From Mercurialis annua (Eukaryota; Streptophyta; Magnoliopsida; Malpighiales; Euphorbiaceae), in NCBI RefSeq assembly GCF_937616625.2, contig NC_065574.1, forward strand, positions 9,178,501 to 9,242,500: 64,000 nt of DNA. The letters run 5' to 3'. The notes beneath the pieces are model-generated. The model searched no databases. It was not told the DNA's origin and worked only from the letters and a program-made list of their open reading frames with translations. A program made the translations under genes and the position numbers. Positions 1-11,568 of this stretch are shown piece after piece. Every line of letters starts with the position of its first letter. Position 1 is the first letter of the stretch.

Positions 1-345
1 ATCATTTTATATTTTAAATAAAAATTTAGGGACTTTTTTTCCCTTTTTTTTGTTGTTGTTCTTCTTTTTTCTCCGACCACGTTCGTCCTCCCTCACCACC
101 TTTCGGAGTTTGAGACAAAGAGTAAAAATCCTCGTTGCTCCTCTAAAATGAGGAGCTGTTGCTCCTTGTTTTGGAGCAGCATAACTGCTCCTCCAAAACA
201 AGGAGTTGTTGCTCCTCGTTGGAGGAGCGTATATGTTGCTCCTCAGACGAGGAGTAGGAACTGCTTGCCCGAGAAGACGGCAGGAGACAAGTTAATTTCG
301 GGCAGCAGAGCGGCGGCGGTGGCAGTTTCCGATGAGATTAGATTT
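1..345. repeat. GCTCCTC/GAGGAGC hairpin cluster (partial element)
   Basis: A pyrimidine-rich stretch (about 37-80) leads into a block at about 130-260 where the word GCTCCTC and its complement GAGGAGC (with variants GCTCCTT, GGAGCAG) alternate at least eight times with spacers of 4-15 bases. Neighbouring copies can pair into short hairpins. A GC-rich tail with GGCGGCGG follows. The left end lies outside the window. The layout (a TTTAGGG start, pyrimidine tract, GC-rich patch, repeated octamer) resembles 49430-49735, which uses CTCCTTCTC/GAGAAGGAG. Short open frames here look like by-products of the repeats. Confidence 0.55.
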
Positions 346-1376
346 AGGTTTAATTAGTGTCAAATAGGATTTTAATTGAATTAAATTATGACTAATTAGG
401 ATTAAAATTCGTAATCAGTTAATCACTCTCTGTTTTTTTGTCAGAGGCGCCTTTTTGATATGAAAACGCAAGTTACGGGCTTTTTTAATACGAAAACGCA
501 AATTACGGGCTAGTTAGATATAAAACCGTCGAAACTGATTTATTTGATATTTCGATATATATATATGATATGGTTCGAATCTAGGGGTCCGAATTTGGAC
601 TTATGAGTCAGATATCCATGGATGACTTTCCTTTGGTTAATTTCTTGACCATTTTTTCTTGGGAACTATATAATGTATATTACCCAACTGATGAAACGGT
701 AAAAACGGCCTATCTAGGAACGAGGTAGAGTTAGCTAAATGAGTGCCCACCAGAGAAACAAGTTTGTGAGGCCGGTTGGCCAATGTCTACGAGCACGTGG
801 TTGCAATAACAGCCTTCAATTATATTTTCAGATTGGAAAAGTATTAGCTGCTTTTGAAAGGACAAACACTTTTGTCTTCACAATATCAATGAATTTCCCA
901 ATCAAATTCAGACAAACTTCGAGACCTCCATGTATCTACTATTGGATCTGCCTTTGTTTTTTCTTTTAACTTCATTATTTACTGTTTTGTTTTCTTTTCT
1001 GTATATTAACTTTTGACATATTGATTTCAACATTAGCTATTTGCATTCTAACCCTTTTTATTAAGAAATCCATATTGTACTTGGAACAAAATAAGAAAGG
1101 AGAGAGAAACGGGGAAAGACGCTTGTGACCGTACTAATATTTAAAAAAAAACTTAAAACCGCTCATTCCTTTTATAAAACGGTTACTGAATTATTAAAAA
1201 TTACAAAACAACTAAACCATAGTTTTTTTATAAATCAGTTACCGAATTATAGACATGGACGAAGGAAAGATGTACAACCAGACATCAAACCAGTAATCAT
1301 TTTGTAGAAAACCTATAATATTGTAGACATTTTGTAACTTTTTATAATTCGTTAACTGTTTTGTAAATAATTATAA
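346..1376. other. AT-rich intergenic DNA
   Basis: No gene is supported. The last 250 bases (about 1124-1376) contain repeated GGTTAC-GAATT and TTGTAAC words. These mirror the sequence right of the nested element at 2789-2870, so this may be one arm of a still older foldback element. Confidence 0.5.
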
Positions 1377-1385
1377 TTTGATAAC

Positions 1386-2779
1386 TGGATATTAAACACT
1401 CCAAGTCGCCGAACTTACTTGTTATTACAGAAAGGGTATTAAACTTCATTTTGTTACAAAAAGTCACTAAACTATATATTTTGTTACAACGAGATGTCAC
1501 TCATATAAAACGCACCGTTTGACACTAAAACGCACCATTTTTGCTTATGTGGCAAGCCGGAATTACAAATAGGAATATAACTCAGTGACCTTTTTGTAAT
1601 TCACGATAAGTTTAGTGACTTTTTTGTAACAAAATTTAACCGAATCTGCCGTAGTGACCTCCCGTTGTAATAAAAGGTATAACTTAGTGACCCTTTTATA
1701 ACAAAATGAACACTACTAGAAATCAGGCATTTAGCGACGGATTTTTCCGTCGCTAAATGCCTAAAATCCGTCGCTAATTGATATTAGCGACGGATTACCG
1801 ACGGACTCAGTCCGTCGGTGGATTTCTGGTCACAAAATTTTTTACCGACAGAAAAAAAAATTAGCGACGGAATTTAGCGACGGATTTTAATCCGTCGCTA
1901 ATTTTTTAAAATTTAAAAAAAATATTTTTTTAATTAAAATCGTAAAATGAAATTTTATTTAATCAATAGCCCACCGTAACCCACTCACCCGCGATAGACC
2001 ACACACTGTCACCCACCAACAATCCTCGCAATCGACCTAACTTCCCAGTAGGTCACCCATCATTGAATTACTCCCATCCAAAACTCTTTAATTTTGGAGT
2101 TCTCCCGCGCGCAGCTCCATCTTAACCAACTCAAACTCTTATTACATATGTATGTATATTATATTTAAATATAACTAAAATGAGGAAATATTTACTCTCG
2201 TAATTTATATACTCCCGCATTATAAAATAATTATTTTTCATACAAATTATTTTTTAAATAAATAATTAATAAATAATTATTTTAAATAAAAACAATTAAT
2301 TAATTAATTTTTAATAGTTAATTATTTTAAGTAATTACTTATTTTTAATAAATAAATATTTTTAATTAATAAATATTTTTTTGTTAATTAATATTTTTTT
2401 AATAAAATAGGACTTTTAGCGACGGATAATTTAATCCGTCGCTAAAATTTAGACATTAGCGACGGATTAAACTATCCGTCGCTAATTGATATACTTTTAG
2501 CGACGGATTCTAAAATCAGTCGCTAAAAGTGCATTTTTTTTGGCGGGATTCATCCCGCCATTTTAGTGACAGAATTTCCGTCGCTAAATTTGGCGGGATG
2601 AATCCCGCCAATTTTTAGTAGGATATCCGTCGCTAAATCCGTCGGTAATCCTCATTTTAGCGACAGATTTTAAATCCGTCGCTAAAATCCGTCGCGATTA
2701 AGCAGTTTTCTAGTAGTGGAAGTTTAATACCCTTTCTGTAATAACTGATAAGTTTAGTGATCTAGGGTGTTTAGTATTC
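1386..2779. mobile_element. Mutator-like foldback element carrying a nested CACTA element
   Basis: The outer ends are inverted repeats (TGGATATTAAACAC at the left; GTGTTTAGTATTC at the right) that extend about 60 bases inward around a shared GGGTATTAAACTTC. The 9-bp direct repeat TTTGATAAC flanks it at 1377-1385 and 2780-2788, the duplication length of Mutator-like elements. Without the CACTA insertion it would be about 383 bp. It has no coding capacity. Family assignment rests on the 9-bp duplication and inverted ends alone. Confidence 0.8.
1711..2718. mobile_element. Non-autonomous CACTA (En/Spm-type) element, copy 1
   Basis: It starts CACTACTAGAAA and ends TTTCTAGTAGTG, flanked by the 3-bp duplication GAA (1708-1710 and 2719-2721), both typical of CACTA transposons. 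Subterminal regions are packed with TTAGCGACGGA and its complement TCCGTCGCTAA, usually as facing pairs. Two TTTGGCGGGAT-ATCCCGCCA palindromes lie near 2539-2562 and 2589-2612. A less repetitive core at about 1966-2140 is shared, in opposite orientation, with copy 2 at 40793-41918. No transposase is encoded. Confidence 0.92.
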
Positions 2780-2788
2780 TTTGATAAC

Positions 2789-4470
2789 CATTTGTAACTT
2801 TTTAAATTAAATCTGGTAATCATTTTATAAGAAAAGCTAAATTCGGTAACCGTAAAAATATTTAACTCAAAATACAATGTTTAAAAGAGTTAATCAATGC
2901 CAAAAAAATTAAAAATAATTGATGATCGATGACGGTTCAAAGACGACATTTATTGTATATAAAAATCTCTTTAACATTGTCACTAAAACATAATTAATAA
3001 ACTTTTATGCTAAACTTTAGCATACAATTATAATTTAAATAATTGTTTTGTTAGATTAGATCGAGAGATGATACAAAAAGGGTTGGCACAAGTAGGGTTT
3101 TCTATATTAAAAATCATACAAATATATTAATAATTGTCTTGTTCCTTGGAGTACTAAATGATTGCAATTTATATATTAATCATGCAAACTTTAAAAGACT
3201 CATCTAGATAGCTATTTAATTAATTATATAACTATTTTTATTTGAGTTTGATTGTATACTGTTTTATTCATTGGATTGGGGATCTTCCTTCATATCCGGG
3301 GCAGAAAAGATGTCGGTTCTCATGTCTTTTACTTGATTATTCAAATAAGGATAAAACTTTCCCTCTCCTTCTCTATCACCAACACCAAGACAAAAGACAC
3401 AACAGTCATCACTTTGTCTTGTTTTTTTTCATAGGATGTGATGTTAAATTAACGTATTAGGATTGTTTTGAATTTCTTTGAAAAACTAATCAACAAAGGT
3501 ATATTTAGCTTCCATAATCTGACACAAAAGACTAATTAAGACGAAATTTATAACTTTTAAAAAAAAAACCATCCTAAACTTGACATTTTATCTCGTTTTA
3601 CCCTTTCATATGAGATGTCAGAAAATTATGGAGCATTACATACAAATTGGGGCTGAGATAGCAGAAAATTATTGGACAATTTGAAAATGAAGGAGTAAAA
3701 CGACTCATAAAGCTAAATTTAGAGTGTTTTTTCTTCTTCAAAGTCATAAGTTAACCTTAATTGGTTATTTATATTAAATTCAAGAAGTAAAATTAACTTT
3801 TATTGAAAAACAATACGAAACATATAATTAGTCATAAAAAGTTATTTACGTGTTACATTTTTTACAGGTATTTTAAATTTTAAATCCATTGAACTTTTAT
3901 TATATTTCATTTTGACCTTAAAATTTTGAATTGTTTCAATTTAGCAATTAAAACATAATTTTCTAGCAACCAGAAGTTTTTATCTGATTTTAGAAGAAAT
4001 GCTGCATATAGATGGCAGTCGATAGTATTATTAATAAAATAATGATTAACTTAGTTTGAAATCAGATAAATTAAGATACCACGAGCAAAACGAATATATT
4101 ATACGTTAAGTGATTTTCAAAATTAATTACTGATCTACTTTTTACCGCATATAAAATATTCAAAATACTTATACATAACTAAGATATGATTGGATGAGAA
4201 AGATGTTAGAATTATGAGTAAATTAAGTTGAATTAACAGGCTACGCTGAAATTTATATTTGAAGAGTTTAGCCGATCGGACTAATCATTTGAAATAATGA
4301 TATTTAATTGTATAGTTAAAGAACATTGTTAATATATAATCCCCCAACAAAGTAGAGTGTCAACAACATGGATAACCAATCAAAAGTCTTGGAAAAAGGA
4401 ATTGCACATCAAGACAAAACTGGATTTTAATTACAAAAGGAAAAAGATAAAAAGTTGATATTCCATCTAG
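2789..4470. other. AT-rich intergenic DNA, 3' flank of the GA3ox gene
   Basis: No gene is supported. Short open frames at 3240-3460 show no recognisable domain. The stretch 3550-3740 has facing phrases about TTTATCTCGTTTTACC and GAGTAAAACGACTCAT that suggest a decayed foldback element. Confidence 0.5.
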
Positions 4471-6200
4471 CTACCCTACTTTTACACTATTATTATTATT
4501 GTTATTATGCTCATTTACATCAACAAAGGATCCATTTAGTGGAGCACAAACCCTAACCCTAGATAGTGCTTTGTTGAAATGTTTAGCTTTAGTGCCAAGG
4601 TACTCATTCCAAGTGACTGCTCTGTAGAGAGGTGGTTGAGTTGGGCCTACTAGTTTGGATAAGGGTGATATTTGGACACTTGATGGGGGCCCATATAGAT
4701 AAGCCATGGATAGCCTAAGCTTGGTCCGGTTAACTACCGCCCGATGGAGAACACTCGGGTATAACCCGTTCGATAGGATGTGAAGAAGGTCTCCTACATT
4801 GACAACAAGAGCACCCGGAATAGGCGGAACGGTAACCCACCCGGTTCCTTCTCTTTGTACTTGCAGCCCACTTGTATTATTCTGGTATAGAATAGTGAGT
4901 ATGGTTGAATCAGTATGGGCAGCAAGACCCATGGCTTGATCCGGGTCGGGGCAAGCCGGGTAGTGGTTCAATTGTAATGCAGCAGCAGAAGGTTCTTTGA
5001 AATCTCCTTTTGGGCCAACCCATTTCACATCTTCTTTAGCTATGCCTAATGAGCCCAACATTAACCACATCAATTTAGCTGCAAGCTTTTGCATTTCTAG
5101 CTGGTATTCTTCAACTATATCACTGCAAAAAATACACAAAACTCATTAAGATAATGGAAATTACGAAATTGCACTATAATAGTTATTTGGGATTGGTTAC
5201 ATCTATATAAAAACAAAGCAAAACAGTAATTTCCTTTTGTTGCTATGCACCATATATATATCACCACAAATCTTGCTGTGGACCCATGATTTTCAAGATT
5301 ATCTTTTGCCAATTGCATCAAGTAAAAGACAATTGCATTTTTGTTTTTCATAAAAGTGCCACGCTTTTTACAGATCAAGAATTTTTCATATATAATTTTA
5401 TCAATTAAAATAAAATTCTTCAGGAAGTATTGCCACCCAATAGGGGCGGATCCGCCTCAAGACTGAGGTAGGCTTTAACCCTGTCTGCCATCGGAAATTT
5501 TTTAAATTTTTCAAAAAAAAGAGGTAAAATCCATAGTTAAGATTAGATTGAGAGTTAAATCCGGATTGTTAAATATCACATAATATTTAGTCCGGACTGA
5601 AAAGAAATTCTGGTTCGCTACGGCCACCCAATAAAATAAGAGAAAGTATTACACGTGCATGAGGATAAATAAATACATGTAAAGTATAATAAGTATGTAC
5701 CAGAATTTGGTATAATCTTGAGGCCAAAGTTTTTGAAAATTGTCTTTAGGAGATCCAACTATGGTAAATCCTTCAGACCACATAAGTTTAGAGAAGAAGG
5801 AAGAAATTCTTGCAATTCCATAACCAGAAATCCCATCAGCTGATCTAGCAGCTTTAACTTTCTGATGAACCGGCAAAGAAAAAAGATTTCTGCTAGCTTT
5901 CTCAATGTTTTCAAGAAGACTAGCAGGAATACCATGATTAGTCACATGAAAAACGCCCCAAGTTTTGCATGCATGCCCTATATTCTTAAGGGCATTATGG
6001 TCTAAAAGGTCGATCACCGGAACCGATTCTTGACCGGCACCACCACCAGCAGAGGAAGGAGGGTTTTGGTGGTGGTGATCATCATCAGGTTGTGTCCATT
6101 TGTAGGAATCAGGCAGTTCTTGAAGAGAATCAAAATCAAGAAATTTGTCGTGGAGATGAACTGGGTGGGATTTAAAAGCATCTACCAATCTTGAAGGCAT
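4471..6200 (-). CDS. GA3ox: Gibberellin 3-beta-dioxygenase (GA 3-oxidase)
   Basis: This enzyme is a soluble Fe(II)/2-oxoglutarate dioxygenase. It hydroxylates carbon 3-beta of GA9 and GA20 to make bioactive GA4 and GA1. Two exons are seen: 5701-6200 and 4471-5122, joined across a 578-bp intron with GTACAT donor and TTTTGCAG acceptor. The junction restores a Cys at residue 167. The product is 383 aa, near the usual 350-380. The N-terminus MPSRLVDAF and LPDSYKW near residue 40 are GA3ox hallmarks. In the C-terminal domain the iron ligands are His236, Asp238 (HTDST) and His293 (LHRAV), with Arg303 and Ser305 (RLS) for 2-oxoglutarate; NHYP lies at 219-222. I chose the ATG at 6200, not the upstream in-frame one at 6281, because homology starts there. 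The C-terminus ends in an Asn-rich run from an ATT repeat. No frame damage is seen. Which GA3ox paralogue it is cannot be told. Confidence 0.95.
5443..5622. mobile_element. Short insertion in the GA3ox intron (hAT-like MITE?)
   Basis: The 180-bp segment begins GGGGCGGATCCG, close to the end of the hAT-like element at 35566, and is flanked by the 11-bp direct repeat GCCACCCAATA (5432-5442 and 5623-5633). Its right end does not clearly mirror the left. Splice sites are untouched. Confidence 0.6.
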
Positions 6201-6333
6201 AGTAATTAATCTATGAAAAATCAAGAAATAGTTTAAGCAAAGTGAACGAGTGACAATAAGTGGAAGAAATATAGGAGACAATTTAGAAACAGAGAGGATT
6301 TTGAGATGAGAGAAATGATAGTTTTGAGTTGCT

Positions 6334-6342
6334 ATTTATATA
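6334..6342 (-). promoter_or_regulatory. Putative TATA box of the GA3ox gene
   Basis: TATATAAAT reads on the minus strand about 135 bases before the chosen ATG at 6200, leaving room for a leader of about 100 bases. It is the only good TATA-like site in the near upstream region. Confidence 0.55.
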
Positions 6343-6932
6343 GGACGAAATGGGTCCATAGCTTAATTTACTATATTGAAAATAATATTATTTTTTAATA
6401 ATTAGGGAGGGAGAGTGATGTTCGGACATGAAACCTCTTACCAAAATGCCTTGACTATTACTACTGTGTTACAAGAGCACTGGCTAAAATAATATATTTA
6501 AATATTATTTTTTTTAATTGTAGAAAACGTCAAGGTGGATATATGTATAAAATTGGGGGAATTATTGAGGTAGAATTAGGAATAATACAAAGCAAATATA
6601 TTAAAGTTTTTGAAGAGGTACCGCTTGTTATGTAGCTAGATTTGTTTAATGTCAATGCATTTCTATAGTAGAGTATAATCTCATCAGGTGATGATTATAT
6701 ACTGAAATTGTCTAAAATGTTTAATGAACCAATCGCATATGATTGTTTTATTTTTTAGTTATAGGCCATCCTTCGTTTTCGAACAATGTTCGGCAAAGTT
6801 TGTCCATCGGCAACTGAAGCTTTCAATCCGGCTCGATTTATGGTTGCATCTGCAAATGTTTTTTCATATTTAGTACTTTAATTATATTTTTTTAGTTTTT
6901 TTAATTTTCTATATTTTCCTTAAAAAGATGTT

Positions 6933-6936
<4 letters not shown>
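6343..6936. other. Upstream region of GA3ox
   Basis: Non-coding, AT-rich. No other gene or clear regulatory element is recognised. Confidence 0.5.

Positions 6937-7013
<77 letters not shown>
6937..7013. repeat. (AT)n microsatellite
   Basis: About 38 uninterrupted AT units directly abut the left end of the repeat copy beginning at 7014. Confidence 0.97.
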
Positions 7014-7014
<1 letters not shown>

Positions 7015-7765
7015 CCGGTCACTGATCAAATTATACTGACATGGAAATATCATAGTTTATTAAGTCATGTTATGTAAACACCACAACGTTTTAAAATTTG
7101 ATTACAATATTTTAAATTTTGTAAATTAATTTATATTTATCAAATATAATAAGTAATTAAATGCATGAAAATATTATTAAATCTTGTAAAATTTAATAAA
7201 AAAATTAATTAATTAAAAATAAAATCACAAGTAAATTATTTTTAATTGGGACGTAAATTGATTTCTACCACTATTAGAATTTATTTGTGTTTATAAGAAA
7301 TAAATAATTGCAAAGTATTCTATTAACGATTTTAGCTATCTTTAAGATTTTTTGATATTAAGTAATAAATTTTACTAATAAGTAACTTGACATCACATAT
7401 ATAAAAATATAGTTTCTAATACTAACATATAAATAAAATATTTTCGTTTTAAGTATAAAATATTAGTAAAAGTTTAACAGTATTTGATTATCATATTTAG
7501 ATTGATTAATTCATATATTTGATATTTTTAAAGTTAATTCATTTTCTGAATTTGACAAGATTTTGATTAAAAGGTTGAAAAAATATAGAAAAGTTATTTT
7601 TTCAATTAATTACTATATATTTAATTATTATGTAGTTTCTTGTCATAAGCTACAGAACAATACTTATTTATTACAAGCGTACGAATACATCTAAAGAAAT
7701 AGGCGAGCAACATATGTTTCAACTTACTGTGCAGAAAATATAGATTAATATACAGTAGATTCTTT
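7014..7765. repeat. Dispersed repeat, copy 1
   Basis: It begins AACCGGTCACTGATCAAAT and runs through phrases such as AAATAGGCGAGCAACAT to GTGCAGAAAATATAGATT. The same order of sequence recurs at 9107-11560 with scattered substitutions and several insertions. No coding capacity or terminal structure is evident; copy 1 shows the uninterrupted state. Confidence 0.85.
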
Positions 7766-9106
7766 AACAATTAATACTCATTAAATTAATAATTCTAATA
7801 ATTAATAAAATTTTAGAGAACCAATTTGAATATAAAGTCTTATAACGTATTTAATAAATTAATAAATTAATAATTCTAATAATTAATAAAAATTTAATGC
7901 ACCATGTATATTAATTATCAGAGGGTTGATTGTATTCTACATAAAAATTTACCCCTAGTATAAAATTAGATGGTTAATATTTTTCATCAAATAAATATAT
8001 AAAAGGTGGTCAATATTATTTCAGTATATTCCTCACTATAGTAAAAGTAATAGTAGCAGAATTTGCAATGCACAAATCATGATCGTTTAACCTATTCTAT
8101 CATAAAATTTGAATTGAACAGAAAGTAAGTTTTGGATTAATAAGATTACTAGTATTTTTGGGTAATTAATTTTGTGGTATCGAAATAATCGACTGATTTA
8201 TTTCGGTAATAAAATTTTAACTCGGTTATTTCAGTTACTATATATTCATTTTATTTCAACAGATTTTTCAATTAAAATGTATATGTGACAGCCATATTAT
8301 ACATATTTTTATCACGTGGCAATAAAATCTTGTTTATTTTTCCAACCAAATTGCATTCATATGCATAATCTCAATAAAAAAGAAATTTTTAAGGCAAATT
8401 ATGTATATATAGAAGGTTTTTGAATAATACAAATTAAAACAAAGTTGTCATGTATGCATTATTGGCGAAATACCTCCTATTGAAACAAATTAAAAGCTTA
8501 ATAATAAAATTAGAACGACTAAGCATTTGTCTCCAAATTGAAAATATTGGTACTTCATTCATCCTTAGTCTTTTCTTGTGAGATTTACGAATTATAAATA
8601 TATTTGATTTTTAAATTTTATGAATAAAAATAGAAAAAAATAATTATTCTAGTTAGTATTTAAAATATTAATTATATTATTATAAATAAACAATTATATT
8701 TTAAAGATAATTTTATTAAATTATTACCATGAATTAAATTATAATGTCATTAGTAATAAAGTACACATAATTTAGATATTATTTTATTTAAATCATCACT
8801 ATCTTTGTTTAAGAATATTAATATACAAAATAAATTTCTATGTAATTTTATACAAAGGTTCAAAATTGGAATTTTTTAAAGCCATGTATTTGAGAACAAG
8901 CAAATTATCTATAATGAAAGAGAATCAATATCAAAAAAATGGTTCACAATTTTATAGAATGGAATAATATAATACTAAATATGGTACAGTTCTATCATCC
9001 TTTTCACATATTATACAATTAGAAAAACAGAAACTTTCCAAAGAGTTACTTACATATAAGAGAATGCTACTACAAGGAAGGGGCACTTTTAATAGAGGAA
9101 GGGGCT
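7766..9106. other. AT-rich intergenic DNA
   Basis: No gene is supported. The phrase TATATTCCTCACTATAG near 8023 resembles sequence at 11553 beyond repeat copy 2, so the duplicated unit may originally have been longer. Confidence 0.45.
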
Positions 9107-9671
9107 ACCGGTCACTGATCAAATCATACTGATACAGCAATACCATAGTTTATTAAGTCATATTATATAAACACCACACCGTTTTATAATTTAATTACAA
9201 CATTTTAAATTTTGTAAATTAATTTATATATATCAAATATAATAAGTAATTAAATACATGAAAATATTATTAAATCTCATAAAATTTTATAAAAAATTTT
9301 TTTGATGGATTTTTATAAAAAAAATCAATTAATAAAAAACAAAATGACAAGTAAATTATTTTTAATTGAGATATTGATTTCTACCATTATTAGAATTTAT
9401 TTTTGTTTATATGAAATAAATAATTGCAAAGTATTCTCTATTTGATTAATTAATGATTGTAGCTATCTTTAAGATTTTTTGATATTAAGTAATAAATTTT
9501 TCTAATAAGTAACTTGGCATCACATATATAAAAATATAGTTTCTAATACTAACATATAAATAAAATATTTTCTTTTTAAGCATATAATATTAGTAACATT
9601 TAAAGATTATTTGATTATTATAGTTAGATTGTCGATTCATATATTTGATATTTTTCAAGTTAATTTATTTT

Positions 9672-10000
9672 GGCCAAATGTCGTAAAAATGCCAAATCTT
9701 TCACAAAAGTTCTGACCTTTCAATTTTGTCGATTTTGGCCAAAAACTGATTATTTGGTTTCACAAAAGTCCTGACCTTTCAATTTTGTCGATTTTGGCCA
9801 AAAATTTGGTTTCACAAAAGTCTCGACCTTTCAATATATGTGCATGCCACGTAGGCGCCACATAGGCAAATTGAAATCAAATTGAGAGTTGGCCACAATT
9901 GAAACCAAATAATCAGTTTTTGGTCAAATCGACGAAATTGAAATGTCGGGACTTTTGTGAAACTTTTATAAAAGATTTAGCCTTTTTATAACATTTGTCC
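9672..10000. mobile_element. Foldback MITE, GGCCAAATG family, 9-bp TSD
   Basis: The ends are GGCCAAATGT and ACATTTGTCC, flanked by the perfect duplication ATTTATTTT at 9663-9671 and 10001-10009. Repeat copy 1 shows the empty site. The interior repeats TCACAAAAGTCCTGACC-type phrases and their complement. It shares termini with 34869-35169. Confidence 0.9.
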
Positions 10001-10160
10001 ATTTATTTTTTGAAATTGACAAGATTTTTATTAAAATATAAAATGTTGAAAAGGTTGAAAAAATATAGAAAAGTTATTTTTTTATTAATTAATATATGAT
10101 TATTATGTAGTTTCTCGCATAAGCTATAGAAACAATACTTATATTTATACTATATCTATA

Positions 10161-10822
10161 TCTATACTATATATAAAAGCACGGAGGGGGGGGGGGGGAC
10201 GAGCAAATTTACTGAATAATCATTTTCAGTTTACTACTAAATAAAGGTTTTATAGTCATTAACTAATTAGTTATTTAATTAATCACTATTGTAATTAAAG
10301 TCCTAATTAGAATAGGTAGTTAAATTATCTCCAATTTAGTTTTTAATATGTAAAAAATAACTAAATTGTCTCCAAATTAGTAGGGATACCTATCTTTTAG
10401 TTTGGTTGAACTACAAAATAGGTAGTTAAATTATCTTCAATTTAGTTTTTAGTATGTAAAAAATAACTAAATTGTCTTCAAATTAGTAGGGATACCTATC
10501 TTTTAGTTTGATTGAACTACAAAATTAAAATATTGTATTTGGTCAATATTATTATCTAAATTTCTATCTTATTATTTTTAAAGATATTATTAATAAAATT
10601 AAGTTAATTATTTAATTATGGTTATTATAAAACCAAAAGAAGAATAAATTCAGTATGGAAAAAATTAATAATCGAATATATTATATTTATTTTTACAAAA
10701 ATTCTTAACTAATTTAATATTAATTATAAAGAAAAAATTGATATAATTATAATAAATTTACTAATATGTTCATTGACGAGCTACATTACGAGCCACGTGC
10801 ATAGCACGTAATGCGAAACTAG
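10161..10822 (+). mobile_element. Non-autonomous Helitron, copy 1
   Basis: The 5' end is TCTATACTATATATAAAAGC. The 3' end has the hairpin ACGTGC-ATA-GCACGT, then AATGCGAAA and a terminal CTAG followed by T: the TC...CTRR structure of Helitrons inserted between A and T. A run of G lies near the 5' end (about 10184-10198). It has no Rep/helicase gene. It is homologous to the reverse element at 39316-39880 but carries an extra internal duplication. Confidence 0.9.
10312..10523. repeat. 106-bp tandem duplication inside Helitron copy 1
   Basis: Two adjacent 106-bp units (10312-10417 and 10418-10523) start ATAGGTAGTTAAATTATCT and differ at only a few positions. The homologous Helitron at 39316-39880 has a single unit, so the duplication is specific to this copy. 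Confidence 0.9.
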
Positions 10823-11470
10823 TATATATAAAAGCACGGATGAGGGGCACAAACACATTTATATTAATGTCCTTAATACTATTTAAATTATTATTCAATA
10901 TTAACTATTCTACCTAAATATTAACTAATTGAAACTACTTTCAACACAATTAAAATACTCACCTATTTTTATAGAATTATATACCATATCTACAACTACA
11001 AGCTTTTGAGTAATTAAAAAAATTTCCTACTACGACTTGGACAATTAGTAAATTGGCAATAATATCAAATATTCACCACTGCGGTCCCATTAGTTTTATA
11101 TATCTATCTATATTTGCAACAACACAAGAAAAATTAATATTTAAAAAATATAAGTACACATAATACTGATTAATGTAATTATAGTGTATTAGTAAATTTT
11201 TAAAATATTAGTTGATTTATTCAAATCAAATTCATGAACTCCTAATTTATCTCAAATTTCAACTATATTATATTTTTAATGATTAATAATTATTTTATTC
11301 ATAATGAATTAATCAATGACCATGAAACTTTTAATAGTTAATCAATCAATAATAAATTAAAAAAAAATTAACATGAACATTTAAAGTATAATAATTAATG
11401 GTTTGAATTAATATGATAAATTGACAAATTACGTTACGAGCCATGTGCGTAGCACGTAATGCGAAACTAG
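10823..11470 (+). mobile_element. Non-autonomous Helitron, copy 2, abutting copy 1
   Basis: It starts at TATATATAAAAGCACGGATG, directly after the CTAG of copy 1, and ends with its own hairpin (ATGTGC-GTA-GCACGT) and GCGAAACTAG. The first bases of a full 5' end are missing. The interior differs from copy 1, so only termini are shared. The pair may behave as one longer Helitron with two alternative 3' ends. Confidence 0.8.
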
Positions 11471-11568
11471 TATTACAAGTGTATGCATACATCTAAAGAA
11501 ATAGGCGAGCAACATGTGTTTCCATTTACTGTGCAGAAATTATATAGATTCGGTGTATTCCTCACAAG

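Larger units (their letters stand above)
9107..11560. repeat. Dispersed repeat, copy 2, broken by later insertions
   Basis: It matches 7014-7765 from ACCGGTCACTGATCAAAT to GTGCAGAAATTATATAGATT. It is split by a foldback element (9672-10000) and a block of Helitron sequence (about 10155-11470). Removing these leaves about the length of copy 1, so these elements inserted after the copies arose. Confidence 0.85.

Noticed and set aside
5649..6281. Longer GA3ox N-terminus from the ATG at 6281
   Set aside because: The extra 27 residues are hydrophobic and unlike the family; MPSRLVDAF at 6200 matches known starts.
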